A stretch of DNA of 51,286 bases. Source: Bacteroidia bacterium. GTDB lineage: Bacteria > Bacteroidota > Bacteroidia > AKYH767-A > OLB10. This document shows, piece by piece, positions 1-9,396 of this stretch. The stretch is taken from the NCBI GenBank assembly GCA_037045145.1, contig JBAOIA010000014.1, forward strand, positions 1-51,286. Reading direction: 5' to 3'. Below the pieces are notes generated by a model, which searched no databases, had not been told where the DNA came from, and saw only the letters and a program-made list of their open reading frames with translations. Position 1 is the first letter of the stretch. Every line of letters starts with the position of its first letter. The position numbers and the translations under genes were made by a program.

Positions 1-15
1 TATCGGAAAGTAACA

Positions 16-579
16 ATGCATAAACTTTACATAAAAAATATGGTTTGCAGCCGTTGTATTATGGTGGTGCAAAAATTACTTGAAGATTGTGGTCACACAG
101 TTTTGAATGTTCAGTTGGGTGAAGTGACGATTGCAACAACACCTGATAAAATAGAAAAGATACAGTTACAGAATAAATTGAATGAATTGGGTTTTGAATT
201 GATAGATGATATAAAAAGCCGAATCATAGAAAAAATAAAAACATTAATTATTGACTTAGTCCATCACCGTGACGTAGAATTAAAAAAAAATCTATCTGAT
301 ATATTAAGTGGCAATTTAAATCACGATTACACTTATTTGTCTAATCTTTTTTCAGAAGTAGAGGGCACCACAATAGAAAAGTATTTTATCGCTCAGAAGA
401 TTGAACGCGTTAAAGAGCTTTTAGTCTATAATGAATTATCATTAAGTGAAATTGCATATAAGCTCAATTACTCAAGTGTAGCTTATTTGAGTAATCAGTT
501 CAAGAAGATAACCGGTTTAACCCCAAGTCATTTTAAGCAAATAAAAGCCAATAAGCGCAAGCCGCTGGACGAAGTGTAA
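16..579 (+). CDS. HMA-AraC fusion transcription regulator, probably copper-responsive
   Basis: Residues 1-66 form a heavy-metal-associated (HMA) domain with a metal-binding CxxC (C11, C14, in MVCSRC) and the beta-alpha-beta pattern of CopZ-like domains. Residues about 75-180 form an AraC-type helix-turn-helix domain, including the typical second helix region SVAYLSNQFKKITGLTPSHF. Inference: Cu(I) binding to the HMA part controls DNA binding, a one-component metal sensor. The gene lies 78 bases upstream of copA on the same strand, which supports control of the copper block. The ATG at 16 is the first possible start in the window, and the protein is complete from it. The family architecture is recognised with confidence; the copper specificity is inferred from the neighbours. 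Confidence 0.88.
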   Translation: MHKLYIKNMVCSRCIMVVQKLLEDCGHTVLNVQLGEVTIATTPDKIEKIQLQNKLNELGFELIDDIKSRIIEKIKTLIIDLVHHRDVELKKNLSDILSGNLNHDYTYLSNLFSEVEGTTIEKYFIAQKIERVKELLVYNELSLSEIAYKLNYSSVAYLSNQFKKITGLTPSHFKQIKANKRKPLDEV

Positions 580-657
580 ATATTACAACTTATTTCTATA
601 ATACTGTAACATTTTTTGATTTCATTCTTTGCACCTTTGTTGTGTAAAAATGTAGAT

Positions 658-3078
658 ATGAAAAAGAATGCAGATGACACTATTTTTCTTTCTTTAGAGA
701 ATGTAGAAAGCGAGCATTGCGCTCGTATAGTTGATAAAGGCCTGTCGCAGGTTATAGGTGTTGAATCACATCAGGTTGAATTAAATAACAGACGGGCTAT
801 TATTACTGTAACAAATAAAGAATCCTTAAAAAACGCCATTGCAACTATTAAAGATCTTGGATATGGAGTAACAACTATCAGGAAAAAGTTTCCTGTTTTA
901 AATATGTCATGTGCTTCATGTGCTGTTAGTGCCGAGAGTATGATTCAATCTGTCAGCGGTGTAATTCAGGCTTCTGTAAACTTTGCCACAGCAGAACTTA
1001 CGGTTGAATATCTTCCCAATATGACAAATCCACTTGCTTTTCAAAAGGCATTACAATCGGTTGGATATGATTTGTTGATAGAAGAGGATGCTTTGCAACA
1101 AAGTAGCCTTGAAACCATACAAGAGGAAAAGTTTAAGGAGTTAAAGCAGAAGACAGTGATGGCTATTGTACTGTCAATTCCTGTTGTTGTTATTGATATG
1201 TTTTTTATGAATATGCCTTATGCCAACGAAATTATGTGGCTATTTTCAACTCCTGTAGTGTTGTGGCTTGGTAAAGATTTTTTTATCAATGCATGGAAAC
1301 AGGCAAAGCATCGTTCTGCCAACATGGATACACTTGTTGCATTAAGTACAGGTATTGGCTATTTATTTAGTGTATTCAATGTATTGTTTTCTCAATTCTG
1401 GCTTCAAAGAGGACTTCATGCGCACGTTTATTTTGAAGCTGCAGCGGTTATAGTTGCATTCATTTTACTAGGTAAAATGTTGGAAGAGAAAGCAAAGGGA
1501 AATACATCTACTGCTATTAAAAAGCTAATGGGATTGCAGCCTAAAACAGTTGTTGTTATTCATTCAGATGGGACAGAAAGACAAATTTTCGTTGAAGATG
1601 TAATTGTTGATGATATCATTCTTGTAAAGCCGGGCGAAAAAATTGCAGTTGATGGTAAACTAATTTCCGGCAGTTCTTACGTAGATGAAAGTATGCTGAC
1701 AGGAGAGCCTATATCTGTTTTAAAAAGTATAAATGACAAAGTATATGCAGGTACAATTAATCAAAAGGGTAGTTTTCGGTTTAAGGCACTAAAAATCGGA
1801 AAAGAAACCATGCTTGCCCATATTATAAAAACAGTGCAGGATGCACAAGGCAGTAGGGCTCCGGTACAAAAACTAGTTGATAAAATTGCTGGAATATTTG
1901 TTCCTGTTGTAATAAGCATTTCAATACTAACATTTATTCTCTGGCAAATTTTGGGCAGTGAGAATGGATTGGTGCACGGATTGTTAGCAGCTGTCACAGT
2001 GTTGATTATAGCATGTCCATGTGCACTAGGTTTGGCAACACCTACTGCAATTATGGTTGGCGTTGGCAAAGCTGCAGAAAATGGAATTCTTATTAAAGAC
2101 GCAGAGAGTCTTGAGCTTGCCAAGAAAGTAACTACGGTTGTTTTAGATAAAACCGGCACAATTACTGAGGGTAAACCTGTTGTTACTGATGTTTGTTGGT
2201 ATAAGGATAATTCAAGTACTGCCTCAATTCTCTATAGCATTGAAAAGAAATCTGAGCATCCGTTAGCAGACGCTGTTGTGAAGTATTTTACTAAATCTGA
2301 GGATCTGGAATTAACATCTTTTGAAAGTATTACCGGTAAAGGTGTTAGAGCAACATTTCAAAATGAGAATTATTTTGTTGGAAACGAAAACCTTATTAAA
2401 GAGCATAATATTTCTATAGATAATATATTTTTTGAAAAGGCTGCTAAATGGGCTATGGAGTCTAAAACAGTTATCTGGTTTGCTGATAGAATGCAGGTAT
2501 TGTCCATTATTGCTATTACTGATGCCATAAAGCCAACGTCTGTGTCAGCTATTCAGCAACTGCATAAAATGGGTATAGAGGTTTATATGCTAACCGGTGA
2601 TAACGAATCTACAGCAAAAAATATTGCTGATAAAACTGGAATTGATAAATTTCAGGCAAGTATGTTGCCGCAACAAAAAGCAGCTTTTATTAAAGATTTA
2701 CAACAAAAAGGAAAAGTGGTAGCCATGGTTGGAGATGGAATTAACGACAGTACAGCATTGGCAACTGCTGATGTTAGTATTGCAATGGGTAAGGGAAGTG
2801 ATATTGCAATGGATGTTGCCAAGATGACAATTGTTTCCTCAGATTTAAGTAAGATTCCAATGGCTATTCGTGTGTCAAGACAAACGGTAGCTACTATTAA
2901 ACAAAACTTGTTCTGGGCATTTATTTATAATGTCATTGGTATTCCAATTGCTGCAGGTATTCTATATCCTGTAAATGGATTTTTATTAAATCCAATGATT
3001 GCGGGAGCTGCCATGGCGATGAGTAGTGTAAGCGTTGTTAGTAATAGCTTGAGATTAAAGTGGAAAAAGTACCTGTAA
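658..3078 (+). CDS. copA: Copper-translocating P1B-type ATPase
   Basis: Inner-membrane Cu(I) exporter driven by ATP. From the ATG at 658 it is 806 residues. A first HMA domain (about 10-75) is degenerate, keeping only one Cys (C21 in ESEHC). A second HMA domain has intact C85-A-S-C88. Then come the actuator TGE (MLTGEP), the metal-site C453-P-C455 in a membrane helix, the phosphorylated D497 in DKTGT, the SEHP motif of P1B pumps and the GDGIND hinge. An in-frame TTG at 616 would add 14 residues outside any domain, so I prefer the ATG. The loss of the first CxxC suggests a regulatory or structural role for that domain. It is flanked by an HMA-AraC regulator and an HMA chaperone, a coherent copper-resistance set. 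Confidence 0.96.
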   Translation: MKKNADDTIFLSLENVESEHCARIVDKGLSQVIGVESHQVELNNRRAIITVTNKESLKNAIATIKDLGYGVTTIRKKFPVLNMSCASCAVSAESMIQSVSGVIQASVNFATAELTVEYLPNMTNPLAFQKALQSVGYDLLIEEDALQQSSLETIQEEKFKELKQKTVMAIVLSIPVVVIDMFFMNMPYANEIMWLFSTPVVLWLGKDFFINAWKQAKHRSANMDTLVALSTGIGYLFSVFNVLFSQFWLQRGLHAHVYFEAAAVIVAFILLGKMLEEKAKGNTSTAIKKLMGLQPKTVVVIHSDGTERQIFVEDVIVDDIILVKPGEKIAVDGKLISGSSYVDESMLTGEPISVLKSINDKVYAGTINQKGSFRFKALKIGKETMLAHIIKTVQDAQGSRAPVQKLVDKIAGIFVPVVISISILTFILWQILGSENGLVHGLLAAVTVLIIACPCALGLATPTAIMVGVGKAAENGILIKDAESLELAKKVTTVVLDKTGTITEGKPVVTDVCWYKDNSSTASILYSIEKKSEHPLADAVVKYFTKSEDLELTSFESITGKGVRATFQNENYFVGNENLIKEHNISIDNIFFEKAAKWAMESKTVIWFADRMQVLSIIAITDAIKPTSVSAIQQLHKMGIEVYMLTGDNESTAKNIADKTGIDKFQASMLPQQKAAFIKDLQQKGKVVAMVGDGINDSTALATADVSIAMGKGSDIAMDVAKMTIVSSDLSKIPMAIRVSRQTVATIKQNLFWAFIYNVIGIPIAAGILYPVNGFLLNPMIAGAAMAMSSVSVVSNSLRLKWKKYL

Positions 3079-3173
3079 ACTATAAAATTAAAAGTTGAAA
3101 TAGTATAATAATTTGCTTAAGTTTAATTACAAACTTTGCAGACAGAAAAATTACAAATAAATATTCGAATAAA

Positions 3174-3398
3174 GTGGATAACAAGAAGCACCTTCAATTC
3201 AAGACCAACATTAACTGTAGTGGTTGTGTTGCTGCAGTAAAACCTCATTTAGATAAATTAATCAGTAGTGATAGTTGGCAAGTAGATACAAGCAACAAAG
3301 ACAAAATTCTGTCAGTTGACACAAATACTATTTCAGAAGAAGAAATAATTAATACTGTGCAGAAGGCGGGCTTTAAAATTGAAACAATTATCAAGTAA
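3174..3398 (+). CDS. Small HMA-domain protein, CopZ-like metallochaperone
   Basis: A 74-residue protein consisting of a single HMA domain with the metal-binding motif C15-S-G-C18 (NINCSGC) and a C-terminal KAGFKIE strand typical of the fold. It begins with GTG at 3174; no ATG lies before the motif. It sits 95 bases downstream of copA on the same strand and probably ferries Cu(I) to the ATPase or the regulator. Bacteroidota members of this group are often annotated only as heavy-metal-associated domain proteins, so the copper assignment rests on context. Confidence 0.85.
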   Translation: MDNKKHLQFKTNINCSGCVAAVKPHLDKLISSDSWQVDTSNKDKILSVDTNTISEEEIINTVQKAGFKIETIIK

Positions 3399-3472
3399 GG
3401 GTCTTATACTGGAATTTGTATAAGACATTTTGAGTTATAGCAACAATATAAGTTGAGTTACTTGAAAAAAAA

Positions 3473-3514
3473 TACCCACCAAACATTTCAGTCAAATCAA
3501 ATGTTTGGTGGGTA
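3473..3514 (-). terminator. Strong hairpin terminator between convergent genes
   Basis: A perfect 14-base inverted repeat (arms 3473-3486 and 3501-3514, TACCCACCAAACAT and its complement) encloses a 14-base loop. Read on the minus strand it is followed by a run of eight T (A run at 3465-3472), so it ends the azurin-like gene. The stem could also stop transcription coming from the copper genes on the plus strand. Confidence 0.9.
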
Positions 3515-3530
3515 AATATTATCTGTTAAA

Positions 3531-4049
3531 TTATTCAACGATAAAGTGGCCTTTCATAGTACCGTAGTGACCAGGAAAAGAACAAAGGAAATCGTAAGTA
3601 CCTGCAGAAGGAGCAGTAAACTCAATTTCAGTTGACTCACCACCACCAATTGTTTTAGTGTGTGCAATTACACTGCTTGCCATGTCAGCAGGAATATAAT
3701 CATTGTCTTTTGCTTTAATAGCAGCTGTTGCAAAGTCTTGTAATGAAGTTCCTGCTGCTAACAATACAAAGTTATGACCCATTGCTTCTTTAGTAGCTGT
3801 ACCTGTATGTTTTAGAGTGAGTTTTACTGTCTGACCTGCTTTTACAGTAAATTCTGTTTTGTCAAATTTCATATCATCTGTTCCTGTTAATTCCAATACA
3901 GCAGGCTCAGTTGGTGGTGCTTCTGCCGGTTGTGCTTCTTCTGTTGCTGCAGGTGTTGTTGTTTCCTGTGCTGGGGTTTCTTTTTGTGATTGGCTACATG
4001 CTGCAAACATAAGTGTTGCAGATGCTAATGCTAAAATTGATTTTCTCAT
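3531..4049 (-). CDS. Azurin-like type 1 copper lipoprotein
   Basis: Periplasmic or cell-surface electron carrier. It begins with a lipoprotein signal ending at C18 (MFAAC), followed by a Pro/Ala/Thr/Glu-rich linker (about 20-50) and an azurin-like cupredoxin domain (about 51-172). The type 1 copper ligands are visible as H92 (MGHNF) and C156, H161 and M165 in the loop LCSFPGHYGTM. The gene converges on the copper block, has its own consensus promoter (4139-4169) and a strong terminator. It may simply receive copper or serve in respiration; adjacency to copA fits a copper theme. The length of 172 is normal for lipoprotein azurins with a linker. Confidence 0.93.
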   Translation of the reverse strand: MRKSILALASATLMFAACSQSQKETPAQETTTPAATEEAQPAEAPPTEPAVLELTGTDDMKFDKTEFTVKAGQTVKLTLKHTGTATKEAMGHNFVLLAAGTSLQDFATAAIKAKDNDYIPADMASSVIAHTKTIGGGESTEIEFTAPSAGTYDFLCSFPGHYGTMKGHFIVE

Positions 4050-4138
4050 TTTAATGTATTTATTTGATTGTTATATATTGTAAATTGTTTGTCGTAATAG
4101 TTGAATCAATAACGATTTATTTGTCTTAATAACAGGTG

Positions 4139-4169
4139 CAAATGTATAGCATCATTTAGTTCTTTCCAA
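4139..4169 (-). promoter_or_regulatory. Bacteroidota-type promoter for the azurin-like gene
   Basis: On the minus strand a TTG (4167-4169) lies 20 bases before TACATTTG (4139-4146), matching TTG-N17-23-TAnnTTTG of Bacteroidota sigma factors. The start codon is 90 bases downstream, leaving a leader of about 85 bases. The rest of 4050-4348 is AT-rich and shows nothing else I can support. Confidence 0.75.
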
Positions 4170-4348
4170 AATACAAGTATTAAACTACCGTTAATTATGA
4201 ACAAATAGAAAGTCTTATGTTGTTTCATTACATGAGTGCTTTTCAGCTATATAATAACCTAATAATTAAACAGATAAGTAAATAATTTTTAAAAACAATA
4301 TCAAAAAATGATTTTAATCAATTTGAAAATTTTACATAAATATGGGAT

Positions 4349-5530
4349 TTATGCTTTCTGATTTATCTTGTTTTTAAATTTCAGCATTATAAACATAATG
4401 TAAGTAAGTGTCATAAAGAAAATACCGGATATTAAAGCCAGCACACATGCACCGGTAGCATATTGCATAAAATTAGCATGAACTGATTGCAAAGTTATAT
4501 CAGCCATACTTTGAAACTTTAAATCGTTTGACACAAAGAAACCTCCTAGATAGTAACTAAAATAAATTATTAAAGGAATCATTGGTGGAATACTGATGTT
4601 GGCAGCAGTAATAAATAATACTTTATTCAGTCGAAACAAAACTGCTAAAGGAATGCCTACAAGCAATTGAAATCCCCAGATTGGAACTATACCCATAAAA
4701 ACACCAAATCCAACGGAAAGCGATTTTTTTAAAATGCTTTCATCACTTCTGAAAATCTCATCTTTAATTATTGTGAGAATACCTTTCCTTCTGATGTATT
4801 TGAATAAACGTAATGGAAGATAGTAGAAAAGTGTCAGCGTGACCAAATAAGTATTTAGAATACTGATTCTTGTAAAATCGCGAAAAGGGCGGAAATGTGA
4901 TACCCGCTCTTTCATGTCATAAAGCACTCTGATATTTACAGGAATAATTTTTACATCTTTCCATGCAAGTTTCACTATTACTTCAATTTCAGTCTCAAAT
5001 TTAGATGTATAAAGCTTTATTTTTTTTAATGCCTCAAGAGGATACAGGCGAAATCCTGTTTGTGTATCAGGTAATTTTTGTCCTGTTTCAACCCAAAACC
5101 AAAAGTTAGAAAACTTATTGCCAAAGGAGCTTTTTCCGGGTACAGATTTCTGATTCATATTTCTGGAACCCATCAATAATGTCTTTGGATATTTAAGGGC
5201 ATACTCAATCATTATAGCAATGTCTTCAGGATAATGCTGACCGTCAGAATCAATTGTAATTGCGTTTTTAAATCCTCTTGTAATAGCCTCGCCAAAACCA
5301 TTTCGCAATGAATAACCTTTACCAGAATTTGTTTTGTTGTGGAGTAAAACAATTCGTTCTTTATATTGAGTAAGAATTTCTATTGTGTCATCAGTAGAAC
5401 CATCATTGATGACAATAACATCCTTTCCTGTGCTGAAATTTAAAACACCATCAATAATCTGCTTTAGCGTTTTGGAGTTATTATATGTTGGAATAATAAC
5501 ACAAGCAGCTATGTCAGCCAATTTATTCAC
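4349..5530 (-). CDS. GT2 glycosyltransferase fused to DUF2062
   Basis: Residues 1-230 form a GT-A family 2 glycosyltransferase resembling dolichol-phosphate mannosyltransferase (PTYNN, INDGST at 41-46, DSDGQ at 94-98). Residues about 255-390 form a DUF2062 membrane domain with several hydrophobic helices (GVFMGIVPIWGFQ). The fusion recurs in Bacteroidota aryl-polyene/flexirubin-type clusters, where it may attach a sugar or lipid head group; its exact acceptor is unknown. It is the last of the 13 operon genes. Its GTG start overlaps the stop of the previous gene by four bases (GTGA), a sign of translational coupling. Confidence 0.88.
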   Translation of the reverse strand: MNKLADIAACVIIPTYNNSKTLKQIIDGVLNFSTGKDVIVINDGSTDDTIEILTQYKERIVLLHNKTNSGKGYSLRNGFGEAITRGFKNAITIDSDGQHYPEDIAIMIEYALKYPKTLLMGSRNMNQKSVPGKSSFGNKFSNFWFWVETGQKLPDTQTGFRLYPLEALKKIKLYTSKFETEIEVIVKLAWKDVKIIPVNIRVLYDMKERVSHFRPFRDFTRISILNTYLVTLTLFYYLPLRLFKYIRRKGILTIIKDEIFRSDESILKKSLSVGFGVFMGIVPIWGFQLLVGIPLAVLFRLNKVLFITAANISIPPMIPLIIYFSYYLGGFFVSNDLKFQSMADITLQSVHANFMQYATGACVLALISGIFFMTLTYIMFIMLKFKNKINQKA

Positions 5531-5907
5531 TGATAAATGGCTGTCATTTTAAAAAAGCATACACCTTCATCATCAGCAGATGTAACCACTTTGTGTGTTT
5601 GGTCTTCTTTAGTAATGTTGATTTTAAATGTAACTTCAGAATTCTTTTCGGGATTCAACACATTTAAAAATTTACTGTTAATGATTTGCTTCAGCTTCAC
5701 ATTTTGCGCAATTGCATTTTTTGTAAGTTCTGATGTTATTTGAATTAACACCACACCTGGCGTAACCGGTTGCCCCGGAAAATGACCTTCAAAAATTTCA
5801 TGTGAAGGATTTAGTTTTATCCGGTATTCAATATTTTGCCCGGACACTTTATGGATGATAGTGTAGAAATCTTTCAGCACATCAAAAGTTTTTAAATAAT
5901 GAATCAC
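5527..5907 (-). CDS. Hotdog-fold 3-hydroxyacyl-ACP dehydratase-like protein
   Basis: A 126-residue single-hotdog protein with the FabZ-like sequence HEIFEGHFPGQPVTPGV (H36, E40, H42), the region that carries the catalytic His in FabZ/FabA dehydratases. It probably removes water from 3-hydroxyacyl-ACP during polyene chain growth. It starts with GTG at 5907 and overlaps the preceding LolA-like gene by 26 bases; no later start fits the fold. A second hotdog dehydratase candidate and a thioesterase-type hotdog lie upstream in the same operon. Confidence 0.82.
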   Translation of the reverse strand: MIHYLKTFDVLKDFYTIIHKVSGQNIEYRIKLNPSHEIFEGHFPGQPVTPGVVLIQITSELTKNAIAQNVKLKQIINSKFLNVLNPEKNSEVTFKINITKEDQTHKVVTSADDEGVCFFKMTAIYQ

Positions 5908-6505
5908 TGAGTTCTGTGTTTACCATTTGATTTGAGAACTTCATAATATTTCTGTCACCTGATTTTTCGTAGAATGCCAATTCCTCAAGTAATAAATTCT
6001 TTTTGTTGAATGAAAGTTGTATATAATCAAAGGCGTTACTCATTCTCTTATTTCTTGGCTTTAGTTTAACAATATATTCTGATTTAGTTTGAAAGTATTG
6101 TGGATCGAATTGTTTGCCATTGCTAAAATCGCCATTCACTAAAGTTAACATCAAATCTTTAATCCTTCCAACAACTTGATTATATGAACTGACATCTTTT
6201 TCATGATTGTTTTCCTTTACACGTACTTTGTTATTTTCACTGATAAAAACATAGCTTGTTGGTTTTGTTTTTTCCCAACGCAATTTGTTTTCTTTTTTGT
6301 AGTAGAAAATACCAAATGATGTTTGAGGCTCTTTTAACGCAGACATAAAACGTTGTTCAACAAAATCAGCTTTAATTGAATTGTTTGAAATGCTGGCTTG
6401 TTTGAGCTTTTCTGTAAATTCTTCCGGATTGTTCAAAGGTTCCTGTTGTGCATTAACTAAAACAGGTATCCAGATGAATAGTATAAGTGCAATAGTTAAT
6501 CTCAT
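5882..6505 (-). CDS. LolA-like periplasmic lipid/lipoprotein carrier
   Basis: A 207-residue secreted protein with a signal peptide (1-19, ending VNAQ) and an unclosed beta-barrel pattern of the LolA family (SIKADFVEQRFM; RWEKTKPTSYVFIS). Housekeeping LolA carries lipoproteins. Operon-linked copies in aryl-polyene-type clusters are thought to move the lipid pigment across the periplasm, which is my inference here. The start overlaps the end of the deacetylase gene by four bases (ATGA). Confidence 0.82.
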   Translation of the reverse strand: MRLTIALILFIWIPVLVNAQQEPLNNPEEFTEKLKQASISNNSIKADFVEQRFMSALKEPQTSFGIFYYKKENKLRWEKTKPTSYVFISENNKVRVKENNHEKDVSSYNQVVGRIKDLMLTLVNGDFSNGKQFDPQYFQTKSEYIVKLKPRNKRMSNAFDYIQLSFNKKNLLLEELAFYEKSGDRNIMKFSNQMVNTELSDSLFKNF

Positions 6506-7254
6506 TTTTCGATTAATTCAGCTAACGGTTTAATTGTAATGTTATTTTGATTACAATAGTTAATTAAAGCGGGTAATATGGCAAGTGTAATTTCTTTTGT
6601 ATCATGCAAAAGTACAATTGATCCTTGGTTCAATTGTGAAGTTATTCGGTGTAAAAGCTTCTGCTCATTTTTTTCTGAAGTGTCATAGCTTCTAATGCTC
6701 CAGCCAATAGACCTTAGTCCGGTATTTTTCAGTACATATTCATATCTGGGGTTGGTTACTCCAAAAGGAGGCCGGAGATAGGTTACTTTTTCTCCGGTAA
6801 GTTCTTCAATTTTTTGGCTGCATTGATTAAATTCTGCCAACAACTTTTGTTTTGAAAACAAACCAATCCCTGCATGATGTGACCATGAGTGATTGCCTAA
6901 AGTGTGACCTTTGCTGATAATAAGATTAATAAGGTCAGGATGTTGTTCGGCTTTTTCGCCAATCACAAAAAAAGTTGCTTTCGCACCTGCCAACTCAAGA
7001 ACATCTAATATTTTTTTAGTGATTTTTGGATCAGGTCCATCATCGAAAGTCAGTGATATACCTTCCGATTTACCAACATTTATTGATTTTATAAAATAGT
7101 TCCATTTAATTTGATAAGAACCCAAAGCGGTAATTGTAAGATAAATTAGAATAAGTGCCACCAATAAATAAAAAAACGATTTGTCATGAAAAAGAGATAC
7201 AAATAATGCGACAATGCAAAGAATAAAAATGGCGGATACAATTTTATGCTTCAT
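6502..7254 (-). CDS. Polysaccharide deacetylase family protein (NodB fold), membrane-anchored
   Basis: Two N-terminal membrane segments (about 6-45) precede a NodB carbohydrate-esterase domain. It has TFDDGPDP (D71, D72), the metal-binding HSWSH (H122, H126), RPPFG and the closing motif LLHDT, so catalysis looks possible. The substrate is unknown. The gene sits inside the polyene-type operon, overlapping both neighbours, so the target may be a glycan or N-acyl group on the pigment lipid rather than peptidoglycan. Confidence 0.85.
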   Translation of the reverse strand: MKHKIVSAIFILCIVALFVSLFHDKSFFYLLVALILIYLTITALGSYQIKWNYFIKSINVGKSEGISLTFDDGPDPKITKKILDVLELAGAKATFFVIGEKAEQHPDLINLIISKGHTLGNHSWSHHAGIGLFSKQKLLAEFNQCSQKIEELTGEKVTYLRPPFGVTNPRYEYVLKNTGLRSIGWSIRSYDTSEKNEQKLLHRITSQLNQGSIVLLHDTKEITLAILPALINYCNQNNITIKPLAELIEK

Positions 7255-8209
7255 TACTTTTTATCATTATGAATCCAGCCCGTTCAGGCAGTAAGGTGTT
7301 TAATATTAAAGCTCGATTGTGGCAATTTATCGTTTTACCTTGAACTTGTTTGGTCTTATTGCTAATTATATCAGTTGCAAGATGCATTGCAAAGGCAGAG
7401 TTTGTGGTATACAATCCGCAAATTTCAGAATAATTAATGATGCACTTGTTGGGAAATACAGCTTCTATTAAGCGCATCACATCTTTGTTGCGTCCATCAT
7501 TTAAAATGAAATCAATTTGTTTATTGCCTGTCGTACTCATGAATTCTTTTATTTCATTTTCCAGCGATGAATAAAATGCAGAAGTATGACAGGCTTCAAC
7601 AACAGCTAAAGTTTTTTCGTTTCTGTTTTTGGAGATTACATAAAACGAGGCACCGCTAGTCAGAGGAAACGTGTTTAACTTAAAATGTGCTGCTATGGGT
7701 TGAAGCGCTGCAATAGCCTCGTCTGCACTGCCAACAAGTATATTTCCATCTTTTTCATCAAGCATTAATATGGTGTCGAGCAAAGCATGTTCAAACGACA
7801 GACTGTTTTGTGTATGCGTCATGTTATACTGATGGTTGCCAAGCACCAACGAAATCTGTCCAGCGATAGTGTTGTGAGTAGATTGAATGAATGAAGTAGG
7901 GGGGAGCAGGCCACCTTCAATGGTAATTGCATTATTTAAAAATTTTTCTGTGTCATAAAGACAACCTAAACCTGTACCTGTAATGATTGCATCAGGTTGT
8001 TCTATACCTGCATCTTTTAATGCAAGATTACTGCTGGCAACAGCCATTCTTAGTATCTCACTCATTCGTCTGATTAATGCAGGAGGAACAAACTCTTTAT
8101 AATCGGGTTTGATTAATGATTCAATCTCTTTTGTTAGTCGAGAAGAAAAGCCTAGGTTAGCAAACGAAGGTTGATGTGAAATTGTGGCAGCAGACTGAAT
8201 ACAATACAT
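7244..8209 (-). CDS. Non-catalytic ketosynthase-like protein (chain-length-factor type)
   Basis: About 321 residues of ketosynthase (thiolase-fold) likeness, for example ITGTGLGCLYDTEKFL and NTIAGQISLVLGNHQYN. The nucleophile site is replaced: where active enzymes read TACSSA, this one reads THTQNSLSFE around residue 134, with no Cys. The C-terminal catalytic His motifs are not visible either. It probably pairs with the active ketosynthase encoded just before it (8212-9390) as a chain-length factor. A TTG at 8215 would overlap the previous stop; the ATG at 8209, two bases after that stop, is the better start. Confidence 0.8.
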   Translation of the reverse strand: MYCIQSAATISHQPSFANLGFSSRLTKEIESLIKPDYKEFVPPALIRRMSEILRMAVASSNLALKDAGIEQPDAIITGTGLGCLYDTEKFLNNAITIEGGLLPPTSFIQSTHNTIAGQISLVLGNHQYNMTHTQNSLSFEHALLDTILMLDEKDGNILVGSADEAIAALQPIAAHFKLNTFPLTSGASFYVISKNRNEKTLAVVEACHTSAFYSSLENEIKEFMSTTGNKQIDFILNDGRNKDVMRLIEAVFPNKCIINYSEICGLYTTNSAFAMHLATDIISNKTKQVQGKTINCHNRALILNTLLPERAGFIMIKSNEA

Positions 8210-8211
8210 AA

Positions 8212-9390
8212 TCAAATGCCAGAAAAAATGAGTGAAGAATTATTTCCGCCAAAACCGAAAGAATTGGACATGACATGTTTTGTTAATGCCGGTGTAGGTT
8301 CTGTAACAGGATGCATGAGTGTTTCCGCTAAAGGCTCATTGTAGTTTAATCCGGAGAAGTGCATTGAATTTTTAATTGCAAGAACAGAATATACTGCTTC
8401 TATTGCACCGGCTGCAGCCAATGTATGCCCTGTAAAAGCTTTTGTTGAACTAAATGGCGGAATAGATTTACCAAATACATTTTTAATGGCAATGGATTCA
8501 CTCAGATCATTATTTTTTGTTCCTGTGCCATGTGCATTAATGTAAGATATTTCATCAGGCTCAAGATTTGCTTTATTCAAAGCATTTTTCATTGCAATAG
8601 TTGCACCTTTGCCATCAGGCGATGAAGCAGTCTGATGATAAGCATCGGCAGCATTGTGCCATCCTGTTAAAATACAAATGGGGGCATTGTCAGAAATATT
8701 TATGCTTTGCTCACTTTCTAATAATAAAAATCCTGCACCTTCACCTAAGTTAAGTCCGTTTCTGTTGTGATCAAATGGCTTGCACCATTCATCATCATAA
8801 ATCATCAACGACTGAAATCCTTTTATTGTAAAATCTGTTATTGGGTCTGTGCCACCAACCAAAACCCTGTCCAATTTACCTTGTTCTATCATTCGTGCTG
8901 CAAGCATAATGGCATTAGCTGCCGATGAACATGCTGTGGATAGTGTATTTATATAACCTGAAAATTTTAGATATGCAGCAATATTTTCAGAGGTATTTCC
9001 ACTGTCGTGAGTTCTTGTCAGATTATAATCAACAGGCAGATTCTTTAAGACCTGTCTGTAATATTTTTCTGTTTCATCCATACCGCCAACAGAAGTAGAT
9101 GATATAAAACCAGTACGTAGCTTTTTATCGTGGAAGTTTTTACCCATAGCTTGTTCAGCAGCAATTATTCCAAGTAAAGAAGTTCTTGAAAAATAACCAT
9201 TAGATATGGATAACATTTGTTTTAGTTCAGCATTTGATTTTGCAATACTTCCGGCTTTAATAGATTTTTGCTCTACCGATAGTTGTAATGTAGTTATACC
9301 GCTCTTTTTATTTAATAAAGAACGATAGTTTTCATCAACTGTAAGTCCAATTGCAGAAACTACACCAATGCCGGTAACAAAAACCTTCAT
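8212..9390 (-). CDS. Beta-ketoacyl-ACP synthase (FabF/aryl-polyene type)
   Basis: A full-length (392-residue) condensing enzyme with the complete Cys-His-His triad: C154 in STACSSA, H287 in NAHGTGT, H322 in FTGHTLAAAG. It elongates acyl-ACP by decarboxylative condensation with malonyl-ACP. It lies between an ACP gene and a nucleophile-less ketosynthase-like gene, the arrangement expected for a KS/CLF heterodimer making a polyene chain. The start is ATG at 9390, six bases after the ACP stop. Confidence 0.92.
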   Translation of the reverse strand: MKVFVTGIGVVSAIGLTVDENYRSLLNKKSGITTLQLSVEQKSIKAGSIAKSNAELKQMLSISNGYFSRTSLLGIIAAEQAMGKNFHDKKLRTGFISSTSVGGMDETEKYYRQVLKNLPVDYNLTRTHDSGNTSENIAAYLKFSGYINTLSTACSSAANAIMLAARMIEQGKLDRVLVGGTDPITDFTIKGFQSLMIYDDEWCKPFDHNRNGLNLGEGAGFLLLESEQSINISDNAPICILTGWHNAADAYHQTASSPDGKGATIAMKNALNKANLEPDEISYINAHGTGTKNNDLSESIAIKNVFGKSIPPFSSTKAFTGHTLAAAGAIEAVYSVLAIKNSMHFSGLNYNEPLAETLMHPVTEPTPALTKHVMSNSFGFGGNNSSLIFSGI

Positions 9391-9396
9391 CGCAAT

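Noticed and set aside
616..657. Upstream TTG start for copA
   Set aside because: It adds 14 residues without family likeness; the ATG at 658 begins a normal protein.
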